Shown: positions 13,334 through 23,433, counted from the first letter of the stretch. The stretch is DNA of 38,122 nt from Verrucomicrobiales bacterium (GCA_027483345.1 JAIXUV010000394.1:1-38122), one strand, 5' to 3'. Notes: generated by a model not told the origin, from the sequence alone. Translations and numbers: made by a program.

Positions 13334-15084
13334 CGGGCCGCCTCCGCCATCGGGCGCACGCTCACCACGCGGAACATGCCCGCGTGCATGTGGTAGAGCA
13401 TGTGGCAGTGGAACGCCCAGTCGCCCGGCGCATCTGCGGTGAGGTCGAAGGTGACCTTGCCACCTGGCGCGACGTTCACGGTGTGCTTTCGCGGATGTCT
13501 GCCTTTGGGTCCGGTGAGCAGCTCGAAGAAATGTCCGTGAAGATGGATCGGGTGGGCCATCATCGAGTCGTTCACGAGCGTCACGCGGACCCGTTCGTTC
13601 AGGCGGAACGGGATCGGTTCGGTCACCTCCGAGAACTTCTCCCCGTCGAACGACCACATGAAGCGTTCCATGTTGCCGGTCAGGTGCAATTCCAGCGCCC
13701 GGGACGGCGTGCGCGTATCGGGGTTGGGGTCGAGGGCTTCAAGGTCCGTGTAGACCAGCACCTTGTGGCCGACGTCCTCGAGACCCTGACCCGGCTCGCC
13801 GGTGCGGTCCATCGGCATGGGTGAAATGGTCTGGACGCCGGGCCCCATCTTCACCTGGGGTGCGTTGTCCGGATTGCGCATCGACATGTCCATGCCGGAC
13901 ATATCCATCTGCATGCCGCCGTCCGGCCCGTGGTCCATGCCCTCCATGCCGGCCATCGGACCGTGCATGGACATGTCCATCCCCATGTCCTTCATGGTTG
14001 CGAGCGGGCGTTCCCGCAGAGGCGGAACAGCGGCCGCCATGCCCGGGCGCGGCGCCAGCGTGGCCCGGCCCATGCCGGAGCGGTCGACGGCCTCGGCGAC
14101 CAGTGTGAAGGCCTTATCCTCGGTCGGCTGCACGACGACGTCGTAGGTCTCGGCGACCGAGATCTGGAATTCCTCCACATCGACCGGCTTCACATTCAGG
14201 CCGTCCGCCTGGACGACCTTCATCGACAGGCCCGGAATGCGGACGTTGAAGATGGTCATCGCCGCCGCGTTGATGAAACGCAGCCGAACCCGCTCGCCCG
14301 GCTTGAACAACGCCGTCCAGTTGTCGTCCGGACCGTGGCCGTTGATCAGGAAGGTGTAGACCGAGCCCGTGACGTCCGAGACGTCGGTCGGGTCCATCCG
14401 CATCGCGCCCCACTCGACCCGGTCCTTCAGCGGCTGATCCTTCCCGGCCAGCAGGCCGGCGACGGTCTGCTTCTGGGTATTGAAGACGCCGGCCTGCGCC
14501 TTCAGCTTCTTGAAGATCTCGTGGGGGTGCATGAACGCGAAGTCCGAGAGCACGACGACGTACTCCCGGTCAAAGGCGACGGGGTCGGCGTCCTTCGGCT
14601 CGATGATCAGCGGGCCGTAGTGGCCCTCCTGCTCCTGCAGCCCGGAGTGGCTGTGGTACCAGTAGGTCCCGGCCTGGACGACCGGGAACTCGTAGACGAA
14701 CGTCTCGCCCGGCTTGATGCCGGGAAAGCTCACGCCCGGCACGCCATCCATGTGGAAGGGCAGGATCAGCCCGTGCCAGTGGATCGAGGTGTCCTCGTGC
14801 AGATCGTTGGTCACCGCGATGCGGGCGATCTGGCCCTCCTTCAAGCGAATGAGCGGGCCCGGCACCGTCCCGTTGATGGTGACGGCGTGACCCTGGCGCC
14901 CGTCTACCGGCCATTTCGTGTGGCCGATCCGCAGCTTGATGTCGGGGCCGGCGAGCGACGGGAGGTCGCGCACCAGTCCCGTGGCGCAGCTTCGGGCCCA
15001 CGCCGGGAACAGGCTCGTCATGGCGAGGCCGGCCCCCAGAAGGCCTGAGTTCAGCAGTAGTCTACGGCGGGACAGATCAGTCAT
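13330..15084 (-). CDS. copA: CopA multicopper oxidase
   Basis: This 584-aa protein is exported by the Tat route (SRRRLLLNS at 5-13). It has three cupredoxin domains. Copper ligands are visible as HWHG (about 102), HSHSG (about 144), HPIHLHGHF (near 510) and HCHMLYHMHAGM (near 560). A Met-rich insert (about 370-415, repeated GMDMSM/GMEGMDHG) is typical of the CopA/PcoA class and binds Cu(I). It oxidises periplasmic Cu(I) to Cu(II). It is translationally linked to copB. This periplasmic CopA is unrelated to the P-type ATPase of the same name at 7186-9555. Confidence 0.97.
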   Translation of the reverse strand: MTDLSRRRLLLNSGLLGAGLAMTSLFPAWARSCATGLVRDLPSLAGPDIKLRIGHTKWPVDGRQGHAVTINGTVPGPLIRLKEGQIARIAVTNDLHEDTSIHWHGLILPFHMDGVPGVSFPGIKPGETFVYEFPVVQAGTYWYHSHSGLQEQEGHYGPLIIEPKDADPVAFDREYVVVLSDFAFMHPHEIFKKLKAQAGVFNTQKQTVAGLLAGKDQPLKDRVEWGAMRMDPTDVSDVTGSVYTFLINGHGPDDNWTALFKPGERVRLRFINAAAMTIFNVRIPGLSMKVVQADGLNVKPVDVEEFQISVAETYDVVVQPTEDKAFTLVAEAVDRSGMGRATLAPRPGMAAAVPPLRERPLATMKDMGMDMSMHGPMAGMEGMDHGPDGGMQMDMSGMDMSMRNPDNAPQVKMGPGVQTISPMPMDRTGEPGQGLEDVGHKVLVYTDLEALDPNPDTRTPSRALELHLTGNMERFMWSFDGEKFSEVTEPIPFRLNERVRVTLVNDSMMAHPIHLHGHFFELLTGPKGRHPRKHTVNVAPGGKVTFDLTADAPGDWAFHCHMLYHMHAGMFRVVSVRPMAEAAR

Positions 15085-15098
15085 TTGAAACCTCGGCC

Positions 15099-15119
15099 CT
15101 TCGGTCCGCTTGACCGAAG
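15099..15119 (-). promoter_or_regulatory. Leader hairpin before the copA oxidase
   Basis: CTTCGGTC (15099-15106) and GACCGAAG (15112-15119) form a perfect 8-bp stem with a 5-nt loop, 15 bases upstream of the copA ATG and next to its SD (GAGG). No U-tract follows. It may stabilise the copA part of the message or mark a processing point after the DUF2231 gene. Confidence 0.4.
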
Positions 15120-15172
15120 TGGAACGTGTCAGGAAGCGTCTGTGCGTCCGCGCCCTCGCGGGCGACAGCCGA

Positions 15173-15838
15173 TCAGAACTTGAAATGGCCGGCGCCGTGG
15201 GTGACCTCAGCGCCGAAATAGGCCTGGATGAGGATCAGCAGCACCGTGAGGGCGAGCGCGGCTTCGTAGCCTCGCCCACCCAGGCGGCGCGCCGCCTGTT
15301 CAACCGGGCGTTTGAGCCACCAGAGCGCAAGGATCAAGAAGGGCAAGGCCGTGCCCAGCCAACGATGGATCGCCAGCGCGCTTTCGTCGTCGGCCGCCGG
15401 CAAGCCCGCGCTCGCCCAGCCGAGCGGCGCGGCCGCGAATGCGCCGACCGTCGCGATGCCGAGGAGAAGCCTGTTGCTGGCGGCATAGAGCGGCTGCCGG
15501 CGCAGCGCGGCGGCCGCTTCCAGAAGACCAACGGTCAGCACCAGCGCGATCGGAAAGTGAATGACCGCAGGGTGCCACATACCCAGCCAGGCGAGCAGGC
15601 GACCGAGGAAGGTTTTCGGCTTGTCGTGCGACATCTGCATGCCGCCCTCGGTGGGCCATGCCATCTCGGTCACCGGTATGTCGTCCGTCGCAGGAACGCT
15701 GTCGCTCGCCGCCGGAGCGGCAGCGACCGCTTCCGCGGGCGCGCCAACTGACGCCGCCGCATGAAGCGGCGCGACCGAAACGGCCATCGCCATCAGCAGG
15801 GCGAACACGCCCGCCTTCAGAGCTTGAACTGTGGTCAC
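15173..15838 (-). CDS. DUF2231 membrane protein of copper operon
   Basis: This 221-aa protein has an N-terminal signal or anchor segment, an Ala/Pro-rich linker and a Met/His patch (TEGGMQMSHDKPK). Four membrane segments follow, beginning GMWHPAVIHFPIALVLTVGLLEAAAALRR, the DUF2231 signature with WHPxxVHFP. The family's function is unknown; members frequently neighbour copABCD-type genes. The GTG start at 15838 has GAGGAGG a few bases upstream; the much longer open frame starting at 16261 crosses the CusF-like gene in another frame and is not real. Confidence 0.85.
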   Translation of the reverse strand: MTTVQALKAGVFALLMAMAVSVAPLHAAASVGAPAEAVAAAPAASDSVPATDDIPVTEMAWPTEGGMQMSHDKPKTFLGRLLAWLGMWHPAVIHFPIALVLTVGLLEAAAALRRQPLYAASNRLLLGIATVGAFAAAPLGWASAGLPAADDESALAIHRWLGTALPFLILALWWLKRPVEQAARRLGGRGYEAALALTVLLILIQAYFGAEVTHGAGHFKF

Positions 15839-15891
15839 GGGCCCCTCCTCGAACGCCGAAAGGGCGCGCGTCGCCGCGCACCCCTCCGGGA

Positions 15892-16221
15892 TCACATGAC
15901 GTGGATCTCGGTCACGACGGGTTTGCCACCAACGTTCTTGAGCACGAAGTGAACCTTCTTGCCGACGGTCACCCCGTTGAGCACAGCGGCGCTCTCGACC
16001 TTGAACTTCATGGTCATGGGCGGCCACTTCAGGGCGGGCATCGGGCCGTGGGCGATGGTGATCGTGCCGGCCTTGACGTCGATCGCCTTCACTGTGCCCT
16101 GGCCTTCGGCGGCCTGCGGCACCGGGGCGTGATCTTCGCCGGGATGCGCCAAGGCCGGCATCGTGACGGTGGTCGTGGACATCATCGCGGCGACGGCGGC
16201 GATCATCAGCTTGGTCTTCAT
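15892..16221 (-). CDS. CusF-like periplasmic copper-binding protein
   Basis: This 109-aa protein has a signal peptide ending near PALA, a short HPGEDH patch and a CusF-type small beta-barrel: GTVKAIDVKAGTITIAHGPMPALKWPPMTMKFKVE. The Trp and the two Met residues of WPPMTM correspond to the Cu(I)-binding W-M-M set of CusF. It probably hands copper to the oxidase or an efflux system. GGAG lies six bases before the ATG at 16221. It is 70 bp downstream of the MerR regulator gene, in the same direction. Confidence 0.92.
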   Translation of the reverse strand: MKTKLMIAAVAAMMSTTTVTMPALAHPGEDHAPVPQAAEGQGTVKAIDVKAGTITIAHGPMPALKWPPMTMKFKVESAAVLNGVTVGKKVHFVLKNVGGKPVVTEIHVM

Positions 16222-16291
16222 GGGATACTCCAGCATTCGCTGCGCGCCCGGCACGCCTCAAACATAAATACGCGGCGCGACGGCGTATCCC

Positions 16292-16705
16292 TCACCCGCT
16301 CGCCAAGTCGTCGATGATCACACAGTCGGGGCCGGGACCTCCCGCGCAACGCGCCGTGCAGCCGACGACGAGTTCACTCAGGCTGACCTCCAGCGCCCTC
16401 AACTCCTCCAGCCGGCTTCGCACCGAAGCGAGCTGGGTCTGGGCTAGGTCCCGCATGTCAGTGCAGGACCGGCCGGGATCTTCCATAACCGTGACGAGGT
16501 CGCGGACCTGGTCGATGGGGAAACCGAAGTCTCGGCACCGGCGGATGAAGGTGAGGCGCTTCAGGTCGGCTTTGCCGAACATCCGGTGGCCGCCATCGCC
16601 GCGATCCGGGCGGGGCAGCAGGCCGATCTGCTCGTAGTAGCGGATCGTCGGCGCCGTCGCGCCGCTGCGGCGGGCCAGTTCGCCAATCGAAAGCGCTCGA
16701 TCCAT
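16292..16705 (-). CDS. MerR-family metal-responsive regulator
   Basis: This 137-aa protein has an N-terminal winged HTH (LSIGELARRSGATAPTIRYYEQIGLL), a dimerisation helix and a metal loop at the C-terminus (GCTARCAGGPGPDCVII). Cysteines are at 81, 116, 120 and 128. Cys81 stands where monovalent-ion sensors such as CueR have Ser, so a divalent ion (Zn, Cd, Pb or Hg) is suggested even though copper genes follow. GGAGG lies six bases before the ATG. A MerR-type promoter with a 19-bp spacer lies in the divergent gap and points right, toward 16809. It may also be cotranscribed with the CusF operon. Confidence 0.9.
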   Translation of the reverse strand: MDRALSIGELARRSGATAPTIRYYEQIGLLPRPDRGDGGHRMFGKADLKRLTFIRRCRDFGFPIDQVRDLVTVMEDPGRSCTDMRDLAQTQLASVRSRLEELRALEVSLSELVVGCTARCAGGPGPDCVIIDDLASG

Positions 16706-16726
16706 CGCGGACCTCCAAATGAGGGC

Positions 16727-16757
16727 TTGAAGCTCAAGTCACTTGAAGTCTTATGAC
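16727..16757 (+). promoter_or_regulatory. MerR-type promoter/operator, rightward
   Basis: TTGAAG (16727-16732), a 19-bp spacer and TATGAC (16752-16757). The overlong spacer is the hallmark of promoters activated by MerR proteins through DNA untwisting. The spacer holds CTCAAGT-C-ACTTGAAG (perfect core CAAGT-C-ACTTG). It should drive the genes 16809-17912. Confidence 0.75.
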
Positions 16758-16808
16758 CCTGTCTCCACCGCGCCAAGGCCTCATGCTGGCGCTCACCGGA
16801 GATGACCC

Positions 16809-17147
16809 TTGTCCGAGCCCGTTCCTATCGCCTGCACCCTGAGCGCCGGCGACGTCCGCCAGCGTCTGGCCTGGATCGCCGATCTCAATCAGCGGCGACT
16901 GCTCCGACACCGGCGTGACGACCTGACACTGTCGCTGGTCTACGACCGGGAGGCGGGACCCGACGTCGACCGGTTCGTCGCCCAGGAGCGCGAGTGCTGC
17001 CCCTTTCTGGCCTTTCGCGTTGAGGATGGCGCCGACGGCATCGTCATGACGGTCACCGCCCCGGAAGCGGCCCGAGAGGCAGCGGCTACGCTGTTCGATG
17101 GTTTCACCGGCGGCCAGCCGGCAGCCCGCGCCTGCGGGTGCTGCTGA
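16809..17147 (+). CDS. Cys-rich cytoplasmic protein, MerR-controlled
   Basis: This 112-aa protein has no signal peptide or membrane segment. Key features are RFVAQERECCPFLAFRVE in the middle and a C-terminal CGCC, giving two Cys clusters that could hold a thiophilic metal. It probably starts at the TTG (16809) with GGAG eight bases upstream; ATGs nearby are in other frames. It is 1 bp from the MerT-like gene, so the pair may work together, with this protein receiving metal on the cytoplasmic side. I recognise the ECCPF pattern from hypothetical proteins near metal-resistance genes but know no function. Confidence 0.7.
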   Translation: MSEPVPIACTLSAGDVRQRLAWIADLNQRRLLRHRRDDLTLSLVYDREAGPDVDRFVAQERECCPFLAFRVEDGADGIVMTVTAPEAAREAAATLFDGFTGGQPAARACGCC

Positions 17148-17148
17148 G

Positions 17149-17523
17149 ATGACCGTTCCCTCGACGAATGACCCGGCCGCGCCCGACAAGGGCAAGGCGG
17201 TCGGCCTGACCACAGTGCTCGCCACGGCGGGCGTCGTCGGCGCCTGCGCGCTCTGCTGCACGCTTCCCGTCGCATTCCCCGCCATAACGCTGGCCCTGCT
17301 GGGTGGTGGCGTCGCCTTCCTCGGCCCCGTGCACAAGGCCATGACCGTGGGCGGGCTGCTCGCCGTGTTCGCGGCCTGGGCCTGGGTCTGGCTCCAGAGC
17401 CGGCGTACCGGGCGGCGGCCGGCTCGGGTGACCGTTCGGCTCCTCCTCCTGGCGACGGCGCTGCTCGCGATCGCACTGGCCTGGCCGCTGGTCGAAGTTC
17501 CCCTGCTGGCGCTGTTGCGTTAG
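17149..17523 (+). CDS. MerT-like small membrane protein with vicinal cysteines
   Basis: This 124-aa protein has about four hydrophobic segments. The first carries ACALCCTLP, a Cys pair in a membrane helix as in MerT, the inner-membrane mercuric-ion transporter, and the length is also close to MerT (116). A short loop with PVHKAMTV follows. No merA or merP is present, so mercury is not implied; it may move another soft metal. The ATG at 17149 follows the previous stop by one base (TGAGATG), so the start is well supported. It is in the operon driven by the MerR promoter at 16727. Confidence 0.7.
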   Translation: MTVPSTNDPAAPDKGKAVGLTTVLATAGVVGACALCCTLPVAFPAITLALLGGGVAFLGPVHKAMTVGGLLAVFAAWAWVWLQSRRTGRRPARVTVRLLLLATALLAIALAWPLVEVPLLALLR

Positions 17524-17588
17524 GCGTCGGTCAGGAGCGGTGGCGGCCGGTACGAGCCGGCCACCGCCGATGGACGAGGATCGACAGA

Positions 17589-17912
17589 TTGACGTGGGTC
17601 TACTTCGCCTTGGCCGCTGTGGCCGAGATCGCCGGCTGCTTCACCTTCTGGGCCTGGCTGCGCCTCGGCAAGTCGCCGCTCTGGTTGCTGCCGGGGATGG
17701 CCTCGCTCGCGCTGTTCGCTTTCCTGCTGACGCGGGTCGACAGCGACGCCGCCGGCCGCGCTTACGCGAGCTACGGCGGGGTCTACATCCTGTCATCGAT
17801 TCTTTGGCTCTGGGCCGTGGAGCACAGGGCGCCGGACCGATGGGACATCCTCGGCGCGGCGGTCTGCATGGTCGGGGCGGCCATCATCCTGTTCGGCCCG
17901 CGACCGGCCTGA
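17589..17912 (+). CDS. ynfA: YnfA/UPF0060 membrane protein
   Basis: This 107-aa four-helix protein closely matches the UPF0060 pattern: [42 protein letters not shown], then [23 protein letters not shown] and a final [11 protein letters not shown]. The family is related to small multidrug/SMR-type transporters. It frequently travels with metal and arsenic cassettes; its transport role is uncertain. The start is probably TTG at 17589 with GAGGA eight bases upstream. It is the last gene of the rightward unit, separated from the MerT-like gene by 65 bp. Confidence 0.9.
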   Translation: MTWVYFALAAVAEIAGCFTFWAWLRLGKSPLWLLPGMASLALFAFLLTRVDSDAAGRAYASYGGVYILSSILWLWAVEHRAPDRWDILGAAVCMVGAAIILFGPRPA

Positions 17913-17984
17913 CCCACACCGCCGGTACTGCGGACAGGACACCCGGGCCAAGGATTTGTTGGGAACGCCACGGGAGGCGGCAAC

Positions 17985-18365
17985 TTAGCGTCGACGAACC
18001 GACACCCGTAGCGTCTCATCCGCCTCAAGCCGCCACGACGTCTTGACGTCGTAGACGACGCAGCCGACCGGGTGCTCTCCAAGCCTCGTTGTATTGAGCC
18101 GCCCCTCGGCGATCGCAACGGGACGTCCGTCAGCGCCAATGCGTTCAACCTGGATACTTGAGCCCGCGACGGACGCGCGTGACCGCCGACAGGCCCACCC
18201 GTGCACTCTTGTTCCCTCCGGAGCAATGAGGACGTCCGGCTGTCGCAGTTCGACCTGCCGGGAACTCAGTACGACGACCCTAGCATCGCTTCGCGGAAGC
18301 CCCCCATAGCTCGCACATCCGGACAGAAGCCCGCCGAGGCCGGCGACAATCGCAATCCGAAGCAT
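17985..18365 (-). CDS. Predicted small lipoprotein
   Basis: From ATG 18365 (AGAGGA just upstream) the protein is 126 aa, with a typical signal (MLRIAIVAGLGGLLSGCAS) and lipobox LSGC. The mature part is beta-rich with Cys residues at WACRRS and GCVVYD and an Arg-rich end. No family is recognised. It stands between the two metal modules and faces the ynfA gene convergently. Upstream, 18366-18585 contains no gene I can support; it may be remnant sequence. Confidence 0.6.
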   Translation of the reverse strand: MLRIAIVAGLGGLLSGCASYGGLPRSDARVVVLSSRQVELRQPDVLIAPEGTRVHGWACRRSRASVAGSSIQVERIGADGRPVAIAEGRLNTTRLGEHPVGCVVYDVKTSWRLEADETLRVSVRRR

Positions 18366-18585
18366 CGTTCCTCTGTTACCCACGGGGTGACCTCCTCGCC
18401 TTCCCGACTCGCTCCGGTGCGGGGGCGGCGTCCTGTTTCATCTGGCGTCAGCGTAGAATCAGTTCGTCTGCCCAGCCGTTCACGTCCGCCCGAATCGTCG
18501 AATGATCGACGGCGAACTTCACGCGGAGCACGTCGGAACTGGACTCTGGGCAGCGTCGGCCAAGGAACCCCTCTCAGTAACCGTG

Positions 18586-19035
18586 TCAGGCGTGGCGGGC
18601 GAAGACCCGCGACTTGCCGCCCCTCAGCAGCAGGAGCGTCTCATAGGGTTCGCGGGCGCCGCTCGGTGTCTCCATGCCGGGCGATCCGAGGGGCATCCCT
18701 GGCACCGACAGGCCGATGGCGTCCGGCGCTTCCTTTAACAGGCGTTCGACATCGGCAGGCGGAACATGGCCCACGGTGAAATAGCCGCCGATGGTGGCCA
18801 CGTGGCAGGAGGACAGTTCGTCGGGAACGCCGCGCAGCCGCCAGAGGGGGCTAATGTCCTCCATGTTGACGACCTTTGGACGGAAACCCGCCTTCGCCAT
18901 GGCGTCGATCCAACCGCCGCAGCAGGGACAGGCTGGCGTCTTGTAGACGACCAGATCACGGGGAGGCGCGGCCTGAGCGCACGAGGCGGAGACCAGCCCC
19001 ACGACGCCCGCCAGAAGAGTGCGGCGACCAATCAT
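18586..19035 (-). CDS. DUF411 periplasmic metal-binding protein (copy 2)
   Basis: This 149-aa protein has an N-terminal signal with a possible lipobox (VSASC), then the DUF411 signatures VVYKTPACPCCGGWIDAMAKAGF (C-x-C-C), SSCHVATIGGYFTVGHVPPADVERLL and GLSVPGMPLGSPGMETP. It is clearly a divergent paralogue of 11868-12326. The ATG at 19035 has GGAG eight bases upstream; starts at 19041 and 19044 are possible. It lies 15 bp after the ICMT-like gene, so it belongs to the unit driven by the MerR operator at 19669, not to the copper operon. Confidence 0.9.
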   Translation of the reverse strand: MIGRRTLLAGVVGLVSASCAQAAPPRDLVVYKTPACPCCGGWIDAMAKAGFRPKVVNMEDISPLWRLRGVPDELSSCHVATIGGYFTVGHVPPADVERLLKEAPDAIGLSVPGMPLGSPGMETPSGAREPYETLLLLRGGKSRVFARHA

Positions 19036-19050
19036 CTGCATCACTCCGAC

Positions 19051-19644
19051 CTATCTGACAAAGGCCCACCGGGGCGTCCGGCTGCGGTAGCTCGTATACT
19101 CGGCGCCCAGCATGCGCCCAAGGTGATCCTCTTCCAGCCGGACCTGCACCTGCATGAGCACCTCGCCCAGCAAAAGGCCCGCCAGGGTCGCGGCGTTGGG
19201 CCAGAGGAGCAGAAGGCCGAGGAGGTTGACCCTCATCGAGAGAAAGATCGGGTTCCTCGATAGCGAGAATACGCCGGTCTGGACGAGGGAGGTAGCGCGG
19301 CCCGTGTCGATGCCGATGCGCCAGGACCGACCCATCTGAGCTTGGGCGACGACGATCAGTATCAGCGACCCGACCATCAACACGATGCCAGCGATCCTGA
19401 CGACGGCATGGTCGAGCCAGGGCAGCGGCCCGAACTGATCCACCGGCATCCATAGGGCGGCGATCAATACGGCGAACAGGGCCAGGATCAGCAGCCGAAA
19501 GCCCTTGGAGACGACGCCGTAGGCCGTGTCGTCGAAGGGCAGGACAAAGGCGTTGATCCGGTCGCGGCGCCAAAGCCGCCATGTGGGCCAGACAAAGGCG
19601 ACTGCGAAGAAGGCCAGGAAGTAGGCCAACAGGGCGGCGGGCAT
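19051..19644 (-). CDS. ICMT/PEMT-like membrane methyltransferase family protein
   Basis: This 197-aa protein has about five membrane segments. The C-terminal half has the isoprenylcysteine carboxyl methyltransferase/phospholipid methyltransferase layout: SLVQTGVFSLSRNPIFLSMRV, then VRLEEDHLGRMLGAEYTSYRSRTPRW with the conserved E-E and Y. Bacterial members have no firmly assigned substrate; some occur with metal-resistance genes. GGAGG lies seven bases before the ATG. It is preceded by a MerR-type promoter and followed closely by DUF411 copy 2. The family is confident; enzymatic activity is inferred. Confidence 0.85.
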   Translation of the reverse strand: MPAALLAYFLAFFAVAFVWPTWRLWRRDRINAFVLPFDDTAYGVVSKGFRLLILALFAVLIAALWMPVDQFGPLPWLDHAVVRIAGIVLMVGSLILIVVAQAQMGRSWRIGIDTGRATSLVQTGVFSLSRNPIFLSMRVNLLGLLLLWPNAATLAGLLLGEVLMQVQVRLEEDHLGRMLGAEYTSYRSRTPRWAFVR

Positions 19645-19668
19645 GAGTTAATCCTCCAAGGGTTCATT

Positions 19669-19699
19669 GCCCTAGCTCCTCTAGTCACTAGAGGATCAA
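19669..19699 (-). promoter_or_regulatory. MerR-type promoter/operator before ICMT-like gene
   Basis: On the minus strand, TTGATC (19699-19694), a 19-bp spacer and TAGGGC (19674-19669). The spacer carries TCCTCTAG-TCA-CTAGAGGA on the plus strand, a perfect 8-bp inverted repeat. The same operator and spacing occur at 30670-30700. The -35 overlaps the stop codon of the SRPBCC gene upstream. Confidence 0.75.
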
Positions 19700-20223
19700 G
19701 TGGGATTTTTCGGTTCGCTCCGGCGCGGCTTCTGCTTCCTGTTCTTGAGGCGCCGGCTTCGGCGGTTTTCCCCCGGCGGTCCGGGAACGGACGAGCCGGT
19801 GAGGAAGGCCTTAAGGCACCTCGCGACAGCATCGTGATACGGCTGTAGCCGCTCAGTTTTCAAAGCCATGCGGAATACCAGCCAGGGAATGAAACCCTCA
19901 TACCCTGTGCCCTGAACGAGAACGGAACCCTGTGGATGAGGGCGTATTTCAAGCCACTGCCTCAACCGAAACAGGAACGCCCATCCGGCGCCAAATTCGA
20001 GCAGTCGATGGCGTTCACAGCGGACAACGGTCCAGCGTGCGTTCGAACTGAACTCTGATGACCCGAGCAGCCTGCCTTTGATCCTGACCTTGCCGCCCAG
20101 CTCGACAATGCCCTCTATTGCCTGGTGGGGGTGCCATGCCGGGTAGCTGGGAAAATCGACGAGCGCCGACCAGACGCGCTCGGGCGGCGCCGGAATTGGC
20201 GTTTCTGTCTCAAGCTGGATCAC
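19696..20223 (-). CDS. SRPBCC (START-like) domain protein
   Basis: This protein of about 175 aa opens with IQLETETPIPAPPERVWSALVDFPSYPAWHP, the polyketide-cyclase/SRPBCC beginning, and ends in a long basic tail (RRSRRLKNRKQKPRRSEPKN). The family binds hydrophobic ligands; a metal link is not evident. I prefer the GTG at 20223, which has AAGG nearby and sits where the domain begins, over the ATG at 20250, which lacks an SD. The basic tail is unusual and may be an extension. It lies 151 bp downstream of MAPEG, and the region between (20224-20374) shows nothing. Confidence 0.78.
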   Translation of the reverse strand: MIQLETETPIPAPPERVWSALVDFPSYPAWHPHQAIEGIVELGGKVRIKGRLLGSSEFSSNARWTVVRCERHRLLEFGAGWAFLFRLRQWLEIRPHPQGSVLVQGTGYEGFIPWLVFRMALKTERLQPYHDAVARCLKAFLTGSSVPGPPGENRRSRRLKNRKQKPRRSEPKNPT

Positions 20224-20374
20224 GCCACCTTGTCCCGATAGGCCAGACATCGCAAAGCGTAGCCACCACCAGCACGGTCGAGCCGACGACGCGAAATCAG
20301 TGCGGGAACCATGAAGGACTCCGATAGGCCGTTGAGGGATGTTCTGATCGCTTGGGCATCAAGCAGTTAGGACG

Positions 20375-20947
20375 CTAACCCGACAGGAACTGGGTGAGCC
20401 GACTCGCAATCAGCGCGAACGCCCAGACGAAGGCGCCAATCGTGGGGGTCATCGTCGTTACCATTCCGAAAGCGCGACCGCTGGCGCCTGCCGGGTAGCC
20501 TATCCAGAAGGCGATACGACCGATCCAGAACAGCGCCACGGCGGCCAGGATGTAGGCCAAGGCTTCTTCGCCCCCGAGCGAAGCCAGGACCAGATGGCCG
20601 ATTATCGCGATGAACGCCTGCTCCAGCGTGTTTTGGAGGAAGGCCGAGGCCAGGGCGACCGAAGGACTGGGAGGGCCATAGGCAGAGCCCGCAATGTCCT
20701 GCTGTGAGCGAAGCCGCAGGCCCGAGACCCTGCGGATGGCGACCAGCACCCACAGTCCGATAAAAAGGTCGGCCTGTAGCGCAAGAGCAAAGCGGTCGAA
20801 TGATGCGGACGGCAGGCGAAGGATTGTCGGCGCCCAAGCGATTGCGGCCGCGAGGACCACGATGCACAAAAGCACCGCCAGCAGAGCTTGCTGAACCACC
20901 AAGCGCTGCTCGGTGCCGAGGTCGCGGATGGTGGGCCTCCGGGTCAT
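20375..20947 (-). CDS. MAPEG-family membrane protein
   Basis: This 190-aa four-helix membrane protein has the MAPEG pattern: RQQ-type opening EQRLVVQQALLAVLLC, the loop GSAYGPPSPSVALASAFLQNTLEQAFIA, and a final helix with FWIGRIAFWIGYPAGASGRAFGM. MAPEG proteins use or relate to glutathione, which could bear on metal or oxidative stress, but that is inference. It begins 16 bp after the P1B-4 ATPase stop and is likely the last gene of the long Zn/Co/Cd operon. Confidence 0.85.
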   Translation of the reverse strand: MTRRPTIRDLGTEQRLVVQQALLAVLLCIVVLAAAIAWAPTILRLPSASFDRFALALQADLFIGLWVLVAIRRVSGLRLRSQQDIAGSAYGPPSPSVALASAFLQNTLEQAFIAIIGHLVLASLGGEEALAYILAAVALFWIGRIAFWIGYPAGASGRAFGMVTTMTPTIGAFVWAFALIASRLTQFLSG

Positions 20948-20963
20948 ATCGTTGGAGCTCGCA

Positions 20964-23000
<2,037 letters not shown>

Positions 23001-23017
23001 GGCGTTTCCTCTGGGAA

Positions 23018-23368
23018 CTAGGCGTGGGGCTCAGCGTGGTGGCCGCCGTAGCGGAGCACCTCGACCTTCTCGAAGGTGACAAGCCCTATGCCCCGCAGAT
23101 CGTTCAGGGTGGGAAGGAAGGCGCGAAGACTGGCCTCCTCGTCGACGATCTCGATCACGACAGGGAGATTGCTGCCGAGATCGAATAGCTGGTGAGCGTG
23201 GAGCCTGGCGGACTCGCCAAATCCCATCTGGCCGCGCAGGGCCGTGGCGCCCGCCAGGCGGGCTTCGCGGGCGCGCTGGACGATGACCTCAACGAGTGAC
23301 CGATCACCGAACATCGCATCCTCGTCGGTGTAGAGCCTCAGCAGAACGGCCTGGGTTGGGGCTTTCAT
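23018..23368 (-). CDS. DUF190 PII-like protein
   Basis: This 116-aa cytoplasmic protein of the DUF190 family (PII-like ferredoxin fold) has VLLRLYTDEDAMFGDRSLVEVIVQRAREARLAGATALRGQMGFG and later LPVVIEIVDEEASLRAFLPTL. The family often lies beside ion transporters and is thought to regulate them. AAGGAG lies eight bases before the ATG. Its place between czcA and the P1B-4 ATPase, with a His-rich C-terminus (YGGHHAEPHA), suggests metal- or ligand-dependent control of one of them. Confidence 0.92.
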   Translation of the reverse strand: MKAPTQAVLLRLYTDEDAMFGDRSLVEVIVQRAREARLAGATALRGQMGFGESARLHAHQLFDLGSNLPVVIEIVDEEASLRAFLPTLNDLRGIGLVTFEKVEVLRYGGHHAEPHA

Positions 23369-23433
23369 AGGGCAACTCCTTCAGAGGATTCCCCCGACGC
23401 GGAGGCTGTCCGCGCCGGGGGAGAGGTCGGTGG

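Noticed and set aside
15839-16261. N-terminal extension of the DUF2231 frame
   Set aside because: It runs through the CusF-like gene in another frame with no domain; the GTG at 15838 has a strong SD and a signal peptide after it.
16292-16705. CueR (Cu(I)-specific) identity for this MerR protein
   Set aside because: It has Cys at position 81, where CueR-type sensors have Ser, so the specific name is not justified despite copper genes nearby.
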